DNA of 39,126 nt from Azolla pinnata. Lineage: Eukaryota; Streptophyta; Polypodiopsida; Salviniales; Salviniaceae. The translations under genes were made by a program, and so were the position numbers. The notes under the pieces are model-generated. The model saw nothing but the letters and a program-made list of their open reading frames with translations, was not told the origin of the DNA and searched no databases. The DNA lies in NCBI GenBank assembly GCA_037176905.1, contig JBBBWG010032042.1:4283-43408 (forward strand). The letters run 5' to 3'. Below, in pieces: positions 9,425 through 21,099 of the stretch; within the stretch, counting starts at the first letter, position 1; each line of letters begins with the position of its first letter.

Positions 9425-12139
9425 TGAAATTTGCGACACTGACAAAACCCTCTCGGTCTGATAAAAAATATATATGAACCAATTTGAGAGGCCCTTTTTA
9501 AAAGCCTTTGGATTTAGCTCCTGTTTCTCTTCCTTGCATGTCTCATGAACTCTATGGATCTTGTATTTATACACAATTCTTTGCACTCCTTCTCTTGGAG
9601 TGCAAGTTCAATCAATCGTGTCTTGGGTTCGAATCTTGAGTACTGGCCTCTCTGTCAAACCCTTCATTGACAAATGAATCAGTGAAAAAAAAAGAAACGA
9701 TCGGAATAACTCGTCGATCGAATCATAATCCATTCGTTTCACAATCAAACAGAACAGATGCACTCCTCCACAAATTTTCCAACAAATCCTTCATATGTTT
9801 ACATCAATTCTATTGCCTGATTAATGTCTCGTCGAATATTATGGTTTGCTAGCTACCTCTTTAGCGAAGAGATTAGTTATTCGACGAATTAGTTCATTGA
9901 TCAAAACTGATTTCTGCATGATCAAGCTGTAATTTGAGGTGATCTTGGCGCGATAATTACCTGTAAACTTTTCCGTAATCCATTGCCAATCAAAATCGAT
10001 TACATGACGAAGAACTACTTCACAAAACGCGTAGTATAGAAAATGTTAGGTAAGTCAAAACACATTTTGCGACAATCTCTGAAGTTTGTGTCTGCTTTGG
10101 CTAGACACGAATTCCCACTGAAGTCATGGAGATCTATGACAACTCGATCCATAACGTAAGCTCCTCATCTATACACGGAATGGGCGTTATTTCCGCGGGC
10201 AGTTTTCGATTTCACGGCGTAAATTCGCTCTTCATTTTTCGCATGTTTTTCGCAGTCCAAAAAGACTTTCCTTCGAAGCGAAAAAGCAGCAGCTCCGTGC
10301 CTCTGAATCAGATTTATGCTTTGGAATCAAGATTAAGCGAGGGACAGCGATTTATGTTAGAGATTAAAAAGACGACGATTATACGAGAAATCATAAGGTA
10401 ATCGTTGTATTAGAAATGAAACGATGACAATTCTATGAGAGATTAATGGATAAGAATTGTATTAGAAATACCAAGTATGTCACTGATCAAGAGATAACAA
10501 TTACATTAGAGATTAAAAGATAGCAATAGCATTACAAATAACAAGTATATTAGCGATCAAGAGATAAAATTTATACTAGAGATTTAACAATAACAATAAC
10601 ATTAGAGATTAAAAGATGGCGATTACATTAGAAATAACAAGCACATTAGTGATCCAATTATATTAGAGATTTAAAGATTAACCATTCTAGTAGCGATTAA
10701 AAGTTAATGATGGTATTGGAGATTAAAATATGACGTCTCTATTAGAGATTAACAGGTAACAATTACAGTAGAGATTAAAAGGTAACAAGTACATTAGAGA
10801 TTAATTAGAAGAATTGTAATAGAAATCTCGGGCAGTCTAAAAGATAGCATTTCTAAAAATAAAAAATTATATCTATTCAATGCGGATTACAACTTTTTCT
10901 CCTAGGTTTTTTTTCTTCTTCTTTTTACCACCATAAAGGCAGATGAAACCAACAGTTTTAACTGAAATTCTACACCTTCCCATCTACAGTGCATTCGATG
11001 CTACCGTGTGGCTTTATTGTCCGATTTTTCAAATTCATATCATGATGGTTTGAATTCACCAATTCAATCATCTGCTTGGCTTTTAAAACAAAAGCACGAA
11101 TTTATGCCATGATTTCATAAACCAATAGCAAGGTCTAGTCAGGGCATACGTTATAATGGCATCTCTTTTTCCGGTAAAAAGAACAATATTCGATTCAGGC
11201 TCCCTCTCTAATTAAGCCTAGAGATGATTTAGCATTTCGGAGTTTCAAAATTTAGAGGTCAAACTGGCTTCAAAATTTAGAGGTCAAACCGGCTTCACAT
11301 GCTTAGTTTTTTTTAGGGCATTCTTAGGGTATACATTTGATGTATTTGAGACCGCAGCTCACAGATAGTTTTGGTTTTGAGCTAGCAGCATTGATCATCA
11401 GATCACAATTTTGAGGAATTTCGAAGAATTTGGTACTATATCACAAACCTTGCATCAGGAGTTCGAGGATTATATGACAATCCGAAATCACAGGATTTGG
11501 CATGGCTTGAGAAGCAGAGAAGCCTCAAAATTGCAACATCAGTCCGGCTTAAAAATGGTTAGAATTCCGTGGTTAGGGTAATATCCTATGCTTGGACGAA
11601 GATTTGAGAGTTTGGTACAAGGGATTCAGAGAACGATTGGGTGTTTAGGGTTCAATGAAGGGTCAGACAATTAATATTTCCAGAGACATATACAAGCATG
11701 ATGAATCACACCAAATCAATTGAATACCTAGTACTCGGCAAATCCACAATCCGCCTGTATTTGTTCTTCGTGGTGAAAGGGCTCATCAGACACATAATCA
11801 TGCTCCAAAGGTGTATGTATATCTATACACATTTGAAGTAACAAGACATCTGAATTTTTTTGGAATGTTTTTTTACCTGATTTTCACCAAATCCACTAGG
11901 ATCAAGAATCTCCCTTTTTGGCATTTCACTCTCATATTTTCAAATGACTCGAGAAAGTGTTTGCTCTAAACCGAAGGAATACTGACTACCCAGCTCAATA
12001 TATATAATCAATACTCTTTGTCTCTCGCTTGTATACGACCTGCCAACATGGGAGGGTTCTTTGCCGTGCAAACTTGGCAAATCTGAACCCATAATCATAC
12101 ATACAGATATTTCCATTCCAGCGCTGCCAAAATATATCT
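9425..12139. other. Intergenic, no recognisable gene; contains a degenerate AGAGATTAAA tandem region
   Basis: A 91-codon plus-strand frame (10126-10401) has no motif I recognise and runs into repetitive DNA, so it is not called as a gene. The stretch 10363-10830 consists of loosely repeated phrases of the type ATTAGAGATTAAAAGATAACAATTAC. A two-copy 26-bp repeat (TTCAAAATTTAGAGGTCAAAC) sits near 11248-11298. The last ~400 bp before 12140 is likely the 3' UTR region of the response regulator. Confidence 0.6.
10363..10830. repeat. Degenerate tandem repeat (GAGATTAAAAGATAACA type)
   Basis: At least a dozen imperfect copies of (T)TAGAGATTAAAAGATAACAA or TTAGAAATAACAAGTACA occur in direct order with variable spacing. 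It has no coding capacity. Confidence 0.75.
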
Positions 12140-12502
12140 TTAGCTGCCAAAATCACCCTCCATGAGTTCCATAACATCCTCTTGTTGCTGCAGAAAGTAA
12201 AAAAGAAGAACCAGCATGCTTCAACTTACTGCATAATGTCTTTTGATGGTGTATAGTGACCTTAAAACATGTTATGAATGCATGTGAATGAATGGATATA
12301 AAATAATGCAGGTATGTAAATAAAATGTATGCAAGGAGGCATGCATAGTTGTACTCGTGGATGCATGCAAACACGTAAATATGTGTATAGAATGGCCCAT
12401 ATGTATGTGTCTTTCCATGCATGTGGCTGTGTAAGTATGTAAATAAGCATGGTACCATGCAAGCATACACAAGGTACGTGTGTGTATACATACATACATA
12501 CA

Positions 12503-12534
<32 letters not shown>

Positions 12535-15500
12535 ACTTCATCTCTATGTATGTCAGTGATGCTTGCAACATGCAATCAAAAACCAAATACGAGAAAACTA
12601 AACAGAAGACATGTATGTTACCTCTTTCATGTAACTTGCCAGTAAGTCGTCCATAGGAGGAACCAGGGTGAAAGGCTCTGGTAATCCATGCTCAACTTTG
12701 GAGCCCAAGAAAGCATCCAATAGAGCCACCTCTTTGAACTTGGGATCATTGTCGCCAAACCCTTGCTCGTTACTCTTTATTGAGGAGCAAACAGGGAAAG
12801 CATGATGTGGCTTTAGGTCAACGGCATCCATCCCCACCTTCACTTGTGTGTGAGTTATTGGAGGAGGGGGAAGAGGATTCTTATTAATATACTGTTGTGT
12901 GTTCAGAATGGGGGCCTGCCTCGTATCTGAAGGTTGATTGAATCCAGTGGAATGCCAATCCATTTTCCAGCAACAATCCCCAACTCCCGGATCCAATCTC
13001 GTGGCAAGATTGTTGGTGGAGAGGACAGGATTCAATGATGCTGCCATGGGGTTGATCGGATTGCTGTATAAGAGATGATGATGGCCTTGCCCAAGCTCGT
13101 TCCGTAGATTGATTGGCGAAGCTAGTGGGAGCACATTGGAGGAAGAAGCTGCAGCTAGAGGTATGGCGCTATTATAGATTCCGGAATCCGATGAGCCATA
13201 CGGCTTGGAATTCAAGCCACCGCCACAAGGCTCTAAGCTACTAGATGCGTTCATAGCTGCTTCCTGCATTACCTGCACATTAAGCGGTGGCGGGGCCTGA
13301 ACCGCTGAAGAGCTGGAGCTGTGATCAAATCCCAGCTGGTTATTACCGATAGTCACAATTGGTCGACCTGATGGCAGCCTATTGTTATCGTGCATGTTGA
13401 ATCCACCAATGTTATGGGTATCTAGCAAACCATAGGGTAATCTCCCTTGCAGTGTTGTCATCTGCCCAAATAAAGGGTTATTTGGTGGGCCCACCACTCT
13501 GTTTGATAAGCCTCTGTGGAGAGACGATGCCAGAGCTTGCGCCGGCAAACAAGCTCGGAAATCGGCCAGCCCAGTTCCCCCATACCTCTCCTCGATCGAC
13601 CCGAAATCTGTGGATTCAGGTTGATGGGGAGGAGCACTTAATCTCTTTAAGTACAGCCTATACTTCTGTAAGCAGCAAGAGGAACATTGCATATCAGCTG
13701 AACACGACTTTCTTGGAATGATATCCATTTATTAGGAGCATGTGTGCGAGTAATCCTTGCAAACAAGCGCAAAAGCCCCATCATTTGCAACAAATGGAGA
13801 ACACAACCAAAAACTCCTTATCAAGGATTTCAACCCTAGGAAGACTAGACCGCGAGGTATTCAACCACGCATGCAGCCTGAGAATGATTTAGACTATATG
13901 GTATTCAACAATCGATCTACCCCAAGAATGAGTGTAGACTGTTTTACTCAACAATGGATCTCACCTGAGAAAGATTAGACTCTGTGGTACTCAGCAATGA
14001 ATCTAAGCTCACAAATATATTAAAAGAAGTGGAAATGTACGGTTAAGAAGTCCAAATTCAACGAAAGATTTAACCAAGTTAAAGCAGTGACCGCTCAGCA
14101 TGATGTTTACACATTGACTGCAACAAGTAACAGAAAACTAGTCATAAACAACCACATTACAAACTGTGAACTCTACCATGGTGACACACTCACATAATGC
14201 CTTGATTTTCAAGATTTCATTGCTAGGTACCAATGCTAACCTGTAAATGGCTGGCAACGTTTTCTCTTGTCAAACCTTGGACGTCCATGAGTTCCAGTAT
14301 TCTTTTGGGAACAGCCTCTGTAAAACGAATGAATGAATTAGCATTCTCTCTCTCAAAGACAGGTCATATTTGAAAATAGTGAAACATAATCCTCATCAAC
14401 TTGTAAACAGAGATCACACAAGCATTTGACCTCCGGACACTATGGTGCTGATAATCAAATCGAAAAGAACGTTTTTACAGCTATTTTATTTCATAAGCTG
14501 AATTTGGCCTTCGTTATTATCAACCATTTCTTTCTTTAGCTTTTGGAATTTACATTGACATAAAAGTTGGTATGGCTATTCTGGCTGGCCTCTTTCATCA
14601 TAGTAGACTGTATAAAACTCACACAAGCTCTTTCCTTGACGCCAAATTATACATGAATATCAACAAATTTACTCTCAAATGAATAGTTCACGATGATAGA
14701 GACCACATAGACAGAAAGAATACTCACTATCTACTCCTAATTGGTCCACAGCACCAACAAATTTTTGGTGCAAATCAACGGTCCACACCACTCGCGGTTT
14801 CTTCGAAGTGGATGGGTCCTCATTATCTACTTCAGCATCGTCTTCATCCTCTTGAGCAGCATCTTTCCTCTTCTTAGAACCCCTTGAAGAATCGTCGACC
14901 CGTTGCTTTCCATCATCTTTTCTTTTCCTAACAACATGCTGCCATATCAGTTTCAATTCTTCTATTCGCACTGGTTTTAGCAAGTAATCGCAAGCCCCAT
15001 GTTTTATGCCTTTCATTACAGCGCGAGTTTCTCCATTAGCAGACATCACTGTTGTTCAAAAGCAGGTGCAACATCTTTCTGTTATTTACTTATCCCTTTC
15101 AATTGATGAGAAAATAGAGGGGGTTTATGAAACTTAACTGATGACAGGGAGATCCATTTCTAGGCCGACAAGCTCAAGCAGCTTGAAGCCATCCATGTCA
15201 GGCATGTGGACATCACTTATTACCACATCAAAACCATCTTTGTTTTCTCTTAGGAGTTTAAGTGCATCAGCTGCCCTCTCACAAGTTGTCACTGCATAGA
15301 ACAAATTACTCGACATATGAGCAAAGGCATTGGATGGAGCATGTCATACGACATTAACAGATGGATTTGAATGATGCACAGTCAAACCATAGATGATTCT
15401 CTTTGCAGAAGTCAAACAAAATCCCTTCACTGTTATGACCAAATGCTTCACCGTGAGGAGTCGATTATGCAACAGGGGAATCAAGCAAGCAATCGGTCTT

Positions 15501-16261
15501 TGAATGACCATACGATTGCACACCATTGAGATGGCTATGGGAGCCGTGCTTCCAGACATCATCATCTTTCGAATGCTTACATAAAGCAGATTGGCTCTAA
15601 ACACCTGAAGGCCTATATAGACAAGGAGTTTCAGCAATATTGTGAGGACATGCTACACTAACTGGGCTAGTCTCTGTCTAGAAACACAACCTGTATACTG
15701 TAGATTTGGATGTAGATTCACTGTTCCACACACACATGAAAAGACCAACAATTTGGAATTCCGAGGGCTCGAGTGTCACACATCATGTCAAGATTATGGA
15801 TTGCTGTACCGCTGACCTAGACAACTGTATATAGCCGAGGGTTGTAACGATTCATTTGAAGTGCAAACATTGAAGCTCACAAAAGCATTCATTCGTTGAA
15901 TGGCTATGGTATAAACACGCACCTAAGGCTTCATCTTTGAGAATGCCTACAAAGACCCACTACCCGAAAAGAGGAGGGACCATATCTGACAGAGGAATCT
16001 ACTCAAAGAAAAAGGGAACGAGTCATCATCAAAAGCTTGTTTTAAAGAACATTTCATGCCTCTGATGATTCTTCCGGAAGCAGATACCACAACAAACACA
16101 CATAGAGAAACGAGATATGCCTTGAAGAAAGAAGCATAAATACCTCTGTAGCGGCACTGCCGAAGCATTTTGCTGAGAATGAGCAAGCAGACTCGATCAT
16201 CATCCACAGCTAAGACTCGTAGTCCGGCTGGAAACTCCAGATTCTCTGCATTGTCCGTCAT
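12140..16261 (-). CDS. Type-B two-component response regulator (ARR-B family transcription factor)
   Basis: Six exons on the minus strand: 16261-16144, 15291-15139, 15048-14728, 14317-14241, 13665-12622 and 12187-12140, 586 aa. All phases join and donors/acceptors are GT-AG. Receiver domain at about 11-125: acidic pocket D20-D22, phospho-acceptor D66 in [13 protein letters not shown], conserved K115 in YLLKPVR. A basic/acidic linker with SKKRK (nuclear localisation) follows. The GARP/Myb-like DNA-binding domain spans about 173-232, from [16 protein letters not shown] through [11 protein letters not shown] and ENVASHLQ to KYRLYLKRL. The remainder is a Ser/Asn/Pro-rich activation region. Known role: nuclear output of cytokinin phosphorelay; phosphorylation of the Asp releases repression of DNA binding. 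The start at 16261 is preferred because it gives a typical short leader before FPAGLRVL; an in-frame ATG at 16303 is possible. Exon 6 encodes [13 protein letters not shown] then TAA. Confidence 0.95.
12487..12532. repeat. (CATA)n microsatellite in the last intron of the response regulator
   Basis: About eleven uninterrupted CATA units inside intron 5, surrounded by ATG/CATG-rich sequence. Confidence 0.95.
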
Positions 16262-16411
16262 TTCGTCGGTTTCTTGCGGGCGGAAGAGGAAGGAGAGAGA
16301 CAAGGATCAATGGGGGGAGCTCAGGATAGATGGCATCTCAGCTTCCATGGCTCATTCATACAACCATTGCCAATCTTGCTTGAATTTCCGTCTGTTTTCC
16401 TTCCCCTTTCT

Positions 16412-16446
<35 letters not shown>

Positions 16447-16586
16447 TTCACGGCTTGCTTGCTTGCTTTCTTGCTTGATTGATTGCTTGCTTGCTCAATT
16501 GAGAGGAAGTGACATCGCCCAAAAGCAGCAGAAATCACGGTCTTCAATCTCTGCAAGATGGAGTTTTCAACCAAAATCCCTTCCGC

Positions 16587-16625
<39 letters not shown>

Positions 16626-17360
16626 TCGAGATTCTCTCTCGCTCTCTCTATATTCCACGCCCGGGAGGGGGAGAGGAGCGAAACAAAGATCGCCCACAAG
16701 CAGAGGAAGGCAGGTCTAGGGCATCCGCAAGTGGGTCTCGCACAGAAATCCCCAAGGAAGAGAAGGGCAGAGGAAAGGAAGGCTATATCAAAAGCCCTCC
16801 ATCGCCATATCTCCTGTTTGGAACCCTCTCCACACCTCTCTCTCTCTCCCCTCTTCCCTGCTTCTTCCTTCTTCCTTCTTCCTTCTTCCTTCTTCCTTCT
16901 TCCTTCATTCTTCTTTCTTTCTTCTTCCTTCTTCCTTGCTTCCTTCTTCCTTCCTTCTTTCTTTCTTTCTTCTTCCTTCTTCCTTCTTCCTTCTTCCTTC
17001 TTCCTTCTTCCTCTTCCCCTTCCTCTTGATTCTCTGCAGAGAGAGAGCAGCAAGCTGAGCTTCTGCTGATGATGGGTGATGATGATGGGTGATGGTGATG
17101 ATGATGATGGTGATGGTGATGGTGATGGTGCTGGTGGTGGTGCTGGTACCTCTTTCTTTTGCTGTTTCTTAGTTTTTTTTTTTGTTTTGTTCTTGTTTCT
17201 TCTCTTTCTCTTCCTCTCCTCTTTTCTGCTCTTTTTTTTTCCTCCCTTTTTGTTTATGATTTTCTCTTTCTTCCTCTTTCTCTTTCTTCCTCTTTCTCTT
17301 TCTTTTTTTTCCTTTTGTGTTCTCTGCTCACATATGCCCCACACACACACATTTTGATGA
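16262..17360 (-). promoter_or_regulatory. 5' flank / probable 5' UTR of the response regulator, low complexity
   Basis: Directly upstream of the minus-strand start codon. Read in gene orientation it holds GA runs (16410-16445 and 16588-16628), a long GAA/GGAA tract (16857-17012) and a CAC/ATC stretch (17066-17150). GA-rich leaders and GAGA-like tracts are common near plant promoters. The transcription start cannot be placed by eye, and long frames in this segment are low-complexity artefacts. Confidence 0.5.
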
Positions 17361-18380
17361 GCCCAAATGAAACTGCCCTCCCTTTAAATTTTATTTGTTT
17401 GTTTGTTTGTTTATTTATTTAGTTATACATATTTATATAGATATAATATATGTATGTGTATATGTATGTGTATGTATGTAGCCATTAAAAAACAAAGCAA
17501 AACACTCTCTAGAGCTAGAGCTAGAGAGAGATCAATGCAATGTGTGTATGTGTAGAGATAAGTGTATTTCCCAAAGGAGTTAGAGCTAGATATATATGGA
17601 TATATATATATCCATGTATGTATGTATGTATGTATGTATTTATGTATGCATATTCCTCTAGAGATAGAGAGAGAGGAAGATAAAAGCACATATGTACATG
17701 GTTTTGAACTTTGTCTAGAGATAGAGAGAGAGAGAGAGTGAGAGAGAGAGAGAGAGAGAGCACATGCATGTGAGTGCATGAATATACTAGGTTATATCAC
17801 ATCATTCAGTCAGTACATAAATCATGGACAGATACTAGATACATAGATATATACATATGTATATAGATTTATGCATAGATAAGAAGAGATGGATGGATGG
17901 ATGGGCACACACACACTTCTACTACTAGAGCATAGCTAGGCCTTTTTCTGTTACCCTACTAAACTTAACTCTCTTAAATGTCCCCCTTATACACACACCC
18001 CCCTTACTAAGTGCCTGCTCCTATGCATCTTATTTGTGTGTGTGTGTGTGTGTGTGTCTGTGTGTGTGTGTGTGTGTGTTTGTGTAAGTGTGTGTTTTGT
18101 GTGCTTGTGTGCTTGTGTGCTTGTGTAAGTGTGTTTTTGTGTGCTTGTGTGTGTGTGTTTTTGTTGTGTTTTTGTGTGCTTGTGTGTGTGTGTTTTTGTT
18201 GTGTTTTTGTGTGCTTGTGTGTGTGTGTGTAAGTGTGTGTTTGTGTGCTTGTGTGCTTGTGTGCTTGTGTAAGTGTGTGCTTGTGTGCTTGTTGTGTGTG
18301 TGTCCGCATTGTTAGCTTGAACTAAGATGAGAGCCTCTGTAAAATGCACACATTACCATTTGCAATGCCCTCTGTGGCAG
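17361..18380. repeat. Microsatellite-rich intergenic block (TATG, GA, TG/TGCT)
   Basis: Contains (TATG)n-like sequence at 17445-17650, (GA)n near 17718-17760, and a long TG-based array at 18034-18303 with interspersed TGTGCTTG and TTTTTGTTG variants. The long frames seen on both strands come from the repeats, not from genes. Confidence 0.85.
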
Positions 18381-18439
18381 ACGCTGTGCCAGAAATCGAT
18401 CGTCGGCCGATCGATTCTAGATCTGTTACATCCCATATC

Positions 18440-18770
18440 GGCCAAATACCAGATCGATCGATCGATCTGCCCGCATCAGTAGCAGCTCAAAATCGATCTG
18501 GAATCAATGCTGGACAGGCCGATCCCAGATCGATCGATCGATTGCCCGCATCAGCAGCAGCTCAAAACCGATCCGGAATCGATGCTGGACATGTCGATTC
18601 CAGATCGATCGATCGATCGCCCGCATCAGCAGCAGCTCAAAATCGCTCTGGAATCGATGCTGGACGGGCCGATTCCAGATCCGTCGATTGTAGATCGATG
18701 GATCCTGGGTGGGCCGATTCCAGATCGATCCATCACCCGCATCAGCAGTAGCTCAAATTGGTCTGCAACT
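18440..18770. repeat. 75-bp minisatellite with GATCGATC core (about four copies)
   Basis: The phrase GCCCGCATCAG recurs at 18469, 18544 and 18619 (exact 75-bp spacing) and, after a 41-bp expansion, in variant form at 18735. Each unit contains (GATC)3-4 and CAGCAGCAGCTCAAAA. The unit is 25 codons, so a plus-strand frame stays open from 18344 to 18751, but its low complexity gives no support for a protein. Confidence 0.9.
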
Positions 18771-19128
18771 GATCGTGGACCAATCGATCGATTCCAGACC
18801 TATGGATCCTAGATTGGTCGATCAGCCGCATCTGGCGATTCCTAGGCCGCAGCCCCGTAAAAAGCCAAAGGGCAGTTGCAGATGGGGTCCGATTTCCAGA
18901 CCCGAATTCATCGGACCGGCGCTTTTTTCGCTGCTGTTGCTGCTGCATGCATGCTGGCACTGGCAATCCCCGAGGCCAGAAAAAAAGCTATCGATCGATC
19001 TGCTTCCTCTGACGTGATTTAAAGCGGGTTTCGACAATGCGCATGACAAGCCGTTTTACCTTGACCCCGAATAATCTACGCACGAAATGCTCCCAGTTCC
19101 TTCTTCGACTCGGCATGGGGACTATGCA

Positions 19129-19189
19129 TATGCAACATACAGACTCTGTTGTTGCAGACAGACACGAAACAGAGTCTGTATGTTGCATA
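19129..19189. repeat. Perfect 22-bp inverted repeat (hairpin, 17-nt loop)
   Basis: Left arm 19129-19150 (reads TATGCAACATACAGACTCTG then TT) is the exact reverse complement of right arm 19168-19189, with a loop at 19151-19167. It lies between the divergent response-regulator and GATA genes, far from either coding region. Confidence 0.95.
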
Positions 19190-19619
19190 ATCTTTTGCCA
19201 GTTGTTATAGTTTGGTTTCTCTTCTCTCTCTCTCTCTCTTTGTCTGTTTTTCCTGTCGACTCGCCGATTCTATACTGCACCATGATCGCCTCTCGGCTCG
19301 GAAACAACGCCTCCTCCTCAGTGCCCTCTTTCGCTCCGATTGTGTAGTAGAAGTTTTTTCAGTGTTTTTTTTTTCTCCTTCAGGCCACTGTTGTTGGTTT
19401 GGTCCCTCGAGAGACGATCCCCCTTCTGGATTCCGATGTCTAGTCAGAAAAAAAGAAGAAGAAAAAAACCAATCTCTTCAGCTACTCGAACGAGCTAGTA
19501 GTTCGATCCCAGGGCCGATTAACTCTGCATGCCTGATCTGCCCCACGCCCGCAAATCGCCAGAACCCGTAAGAATTGCTCGGGAGGCTCCGGAATATTCC
19601 AAAAGATGTAAAGCATCCC

Positions 19620-19925
19620 CAGCGTACTAGTCTCGAGCTCATTTACTCGGTTTACCCTGTAAAACAGAAAACGAATGTAATCTATCAATCGTGTCGAAAC
19701 TCATTCGGTTCAACACTAGTCTCGAGCTCATTTTACTCGGTTTGCTCTGTAAAATAGAAAACGAATGTAATCGATCGATCGTGTCGAAACTCATTTCGGT
19801 TCAACGCTAGTCTCGAGCTCATTACTCGGTTTGCTCTGTAAAACAGAAAACAAATGTAATCGACCAATCGTGTCGAAACTCATTTCGGTTCAACGCTAGT
19901 CTCGAGCTCATTACTCGGTTTACTG
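19620..19925. repeat. ~89-bp tandem repeat (about 3.5 copies)
   Basis: CTAGTCTCGAGCTCATT recurs at 19627, 19716, 19807 and 19896 (spacing 89-91 bp). Each unit continues with ACTCGGTTTRCYCTGTAAAA, AGAAAACRAATGTAATC and GTGTCGAAACTCATT. No coding signal. Confidence 0.9.
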
Positions 19926-20702
19926 ATCCGTTTTCCTTCACGGACTCTCCTGTTCTCGAACCTTCGTAACACGTTTGAAACTAGCGAATAACGGCAGTGT
20001 GAAGAGAATTTTTTTTTCCACACTACGTACAACAGATCCCCATTCTATGTCACTGCAATCTCCCTCCACTACGGCATCTACCAATACTAGCGCATCAGCA
20101 TCTTTGGGCAACAAAGATTGTAATGGAATCTTTTCGACCAGAGCTGTGTCTAAGGCCTTTTGTCATTGATGAATGGATTTCTCTTCTTCGAAGACGAAAG
20201 AAAGGCATCGGATGCAGGGAGCGGAATCAGCCCACTAAATCGACAGCTAGCTATACACCAACGATAATACAACTTGCTGCTATCCATTGATCGATGGCAC
20301 TGATTCTGATCTCCGATGCCCTCCTCCCGGAAGAGGAGCCCCATCCATTCTGTATGAGATCAAAGAAATCGCCAATTGTCTAGCCAAGCCTCTGGGTGGA
20401 GCAGGATTGGAACTGGAATCTTCCATGGAGCATGGAGAAGAAACGAACACACAGAGATCGAATCCATCGCGGCGCGTGTCTGGGATCGGTAAGTGACATT
20501 GCCACACTCCAACCGTGGAGCACAATCGAAACTGGAATCTTTTCCGCCGAGGGGGGGGGGGACACGGAGAGAAAGAAAACAAGCAGAAGGGGATCGAATC
20601 CATCCAGACCAGATCTCAAACGATTCCAGACGCAGAGATCTCAGATTTCTAGAGCTCCCAGACCAAAACAGAAACAGAACAAAGAACACAGCACAACACA
20701 CC

Positions 20703-20945
20703 ACCAACAGAACAGAACAGAACAGAGAAGATCCCGGATTCTACATTTTGCACACATCAGAAGAGAGAGGATCATAAGAAACTAGGCTCACATATATATA
20801 TTTGTAGATATTACAAATGTAACAGAAACAGAAACAGAAACAGAAACAGAGAAGATCCCAGATTCTACATTTTGCACATATCAGTAGGAGAGAGGATCAA
20901 AAGAAGAACCAGGCTCACATACATTTGTAGATATTACAAATGTAG
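20703..20945. repeat. ~124-bp tandem duplication upstream of the GATA gene
   Basis: Two copies of a block containing an ACAGAACAGA/ACAGAAACAG run, GAAGATCCCRGATTCTACAT, TTTGCACAYATCAG and TTTGTAGATATTACAAATGT. The GAAG landmark is at 20727 and 20851. The end of each unit, TGTAGATATTACA, is itself near-palindromic. Confidence 0.85.
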
Positions 20946-20993
<48 letters not shown>

Positions 20994-21099
20994 TCTTCTT
21001 CTTCTTCTTCTTCTTCTTCTTCTTCACAGATATTCATGGCTTCTGCTCATCATCTCTGCTGAAGCTTCATCGACCCATCAATGGCTTCTTCCCTCCCAG
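20946..21099 (+). promoter_or_regulatory. Possible 5' UTR leader of the GATA gene with CT/TTC microsatellite
   Basis: A long (CT)n run followed by (TTC)n (to about 21024) precedes a donor-like CCCAG|GTACTC at 21099/21100. CT-rich leaders with an intron before the coding exon are common in plant transcription-factor genes, and the coding start is 2.3 kb downstream, so a 5' UTR intron is plausible. This is inference only. Similar CT/TTC tracts recur at 21107-21180. Confidence 0.25.

Noticed and set aside
10126..10401. 91-codon plus-strand frame
   Set aside because: No motif and its 3' part runs into the AGAGATTAAA degenerate repeat.
15344..15637. 97-codon minus-strand frame between response-regulator exons
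   Set aside because: It lies wholly within intron 1; joining exon 1 directly to exon 2 gives an uninterrupted receiver domain.
16274..17422. Frames of up to 268 codons rich in Ser/Leu/Phe or Lys/Arg/Glu
   Set aside because: Translations of CT, TTC and GGAA microsatellites in the response-regulator 5' flank; no unique protein sequence.
17987..18349. His/Thr-rich and Cys/Val-rich frames
   Set aside because: Translations of the TG/CA microsatellite array.
18469..18770. CRISPR-like array
   Set aside because: Repeats are contiguous 75-bp tandem units without unique spacers, in a plant nuclear context.
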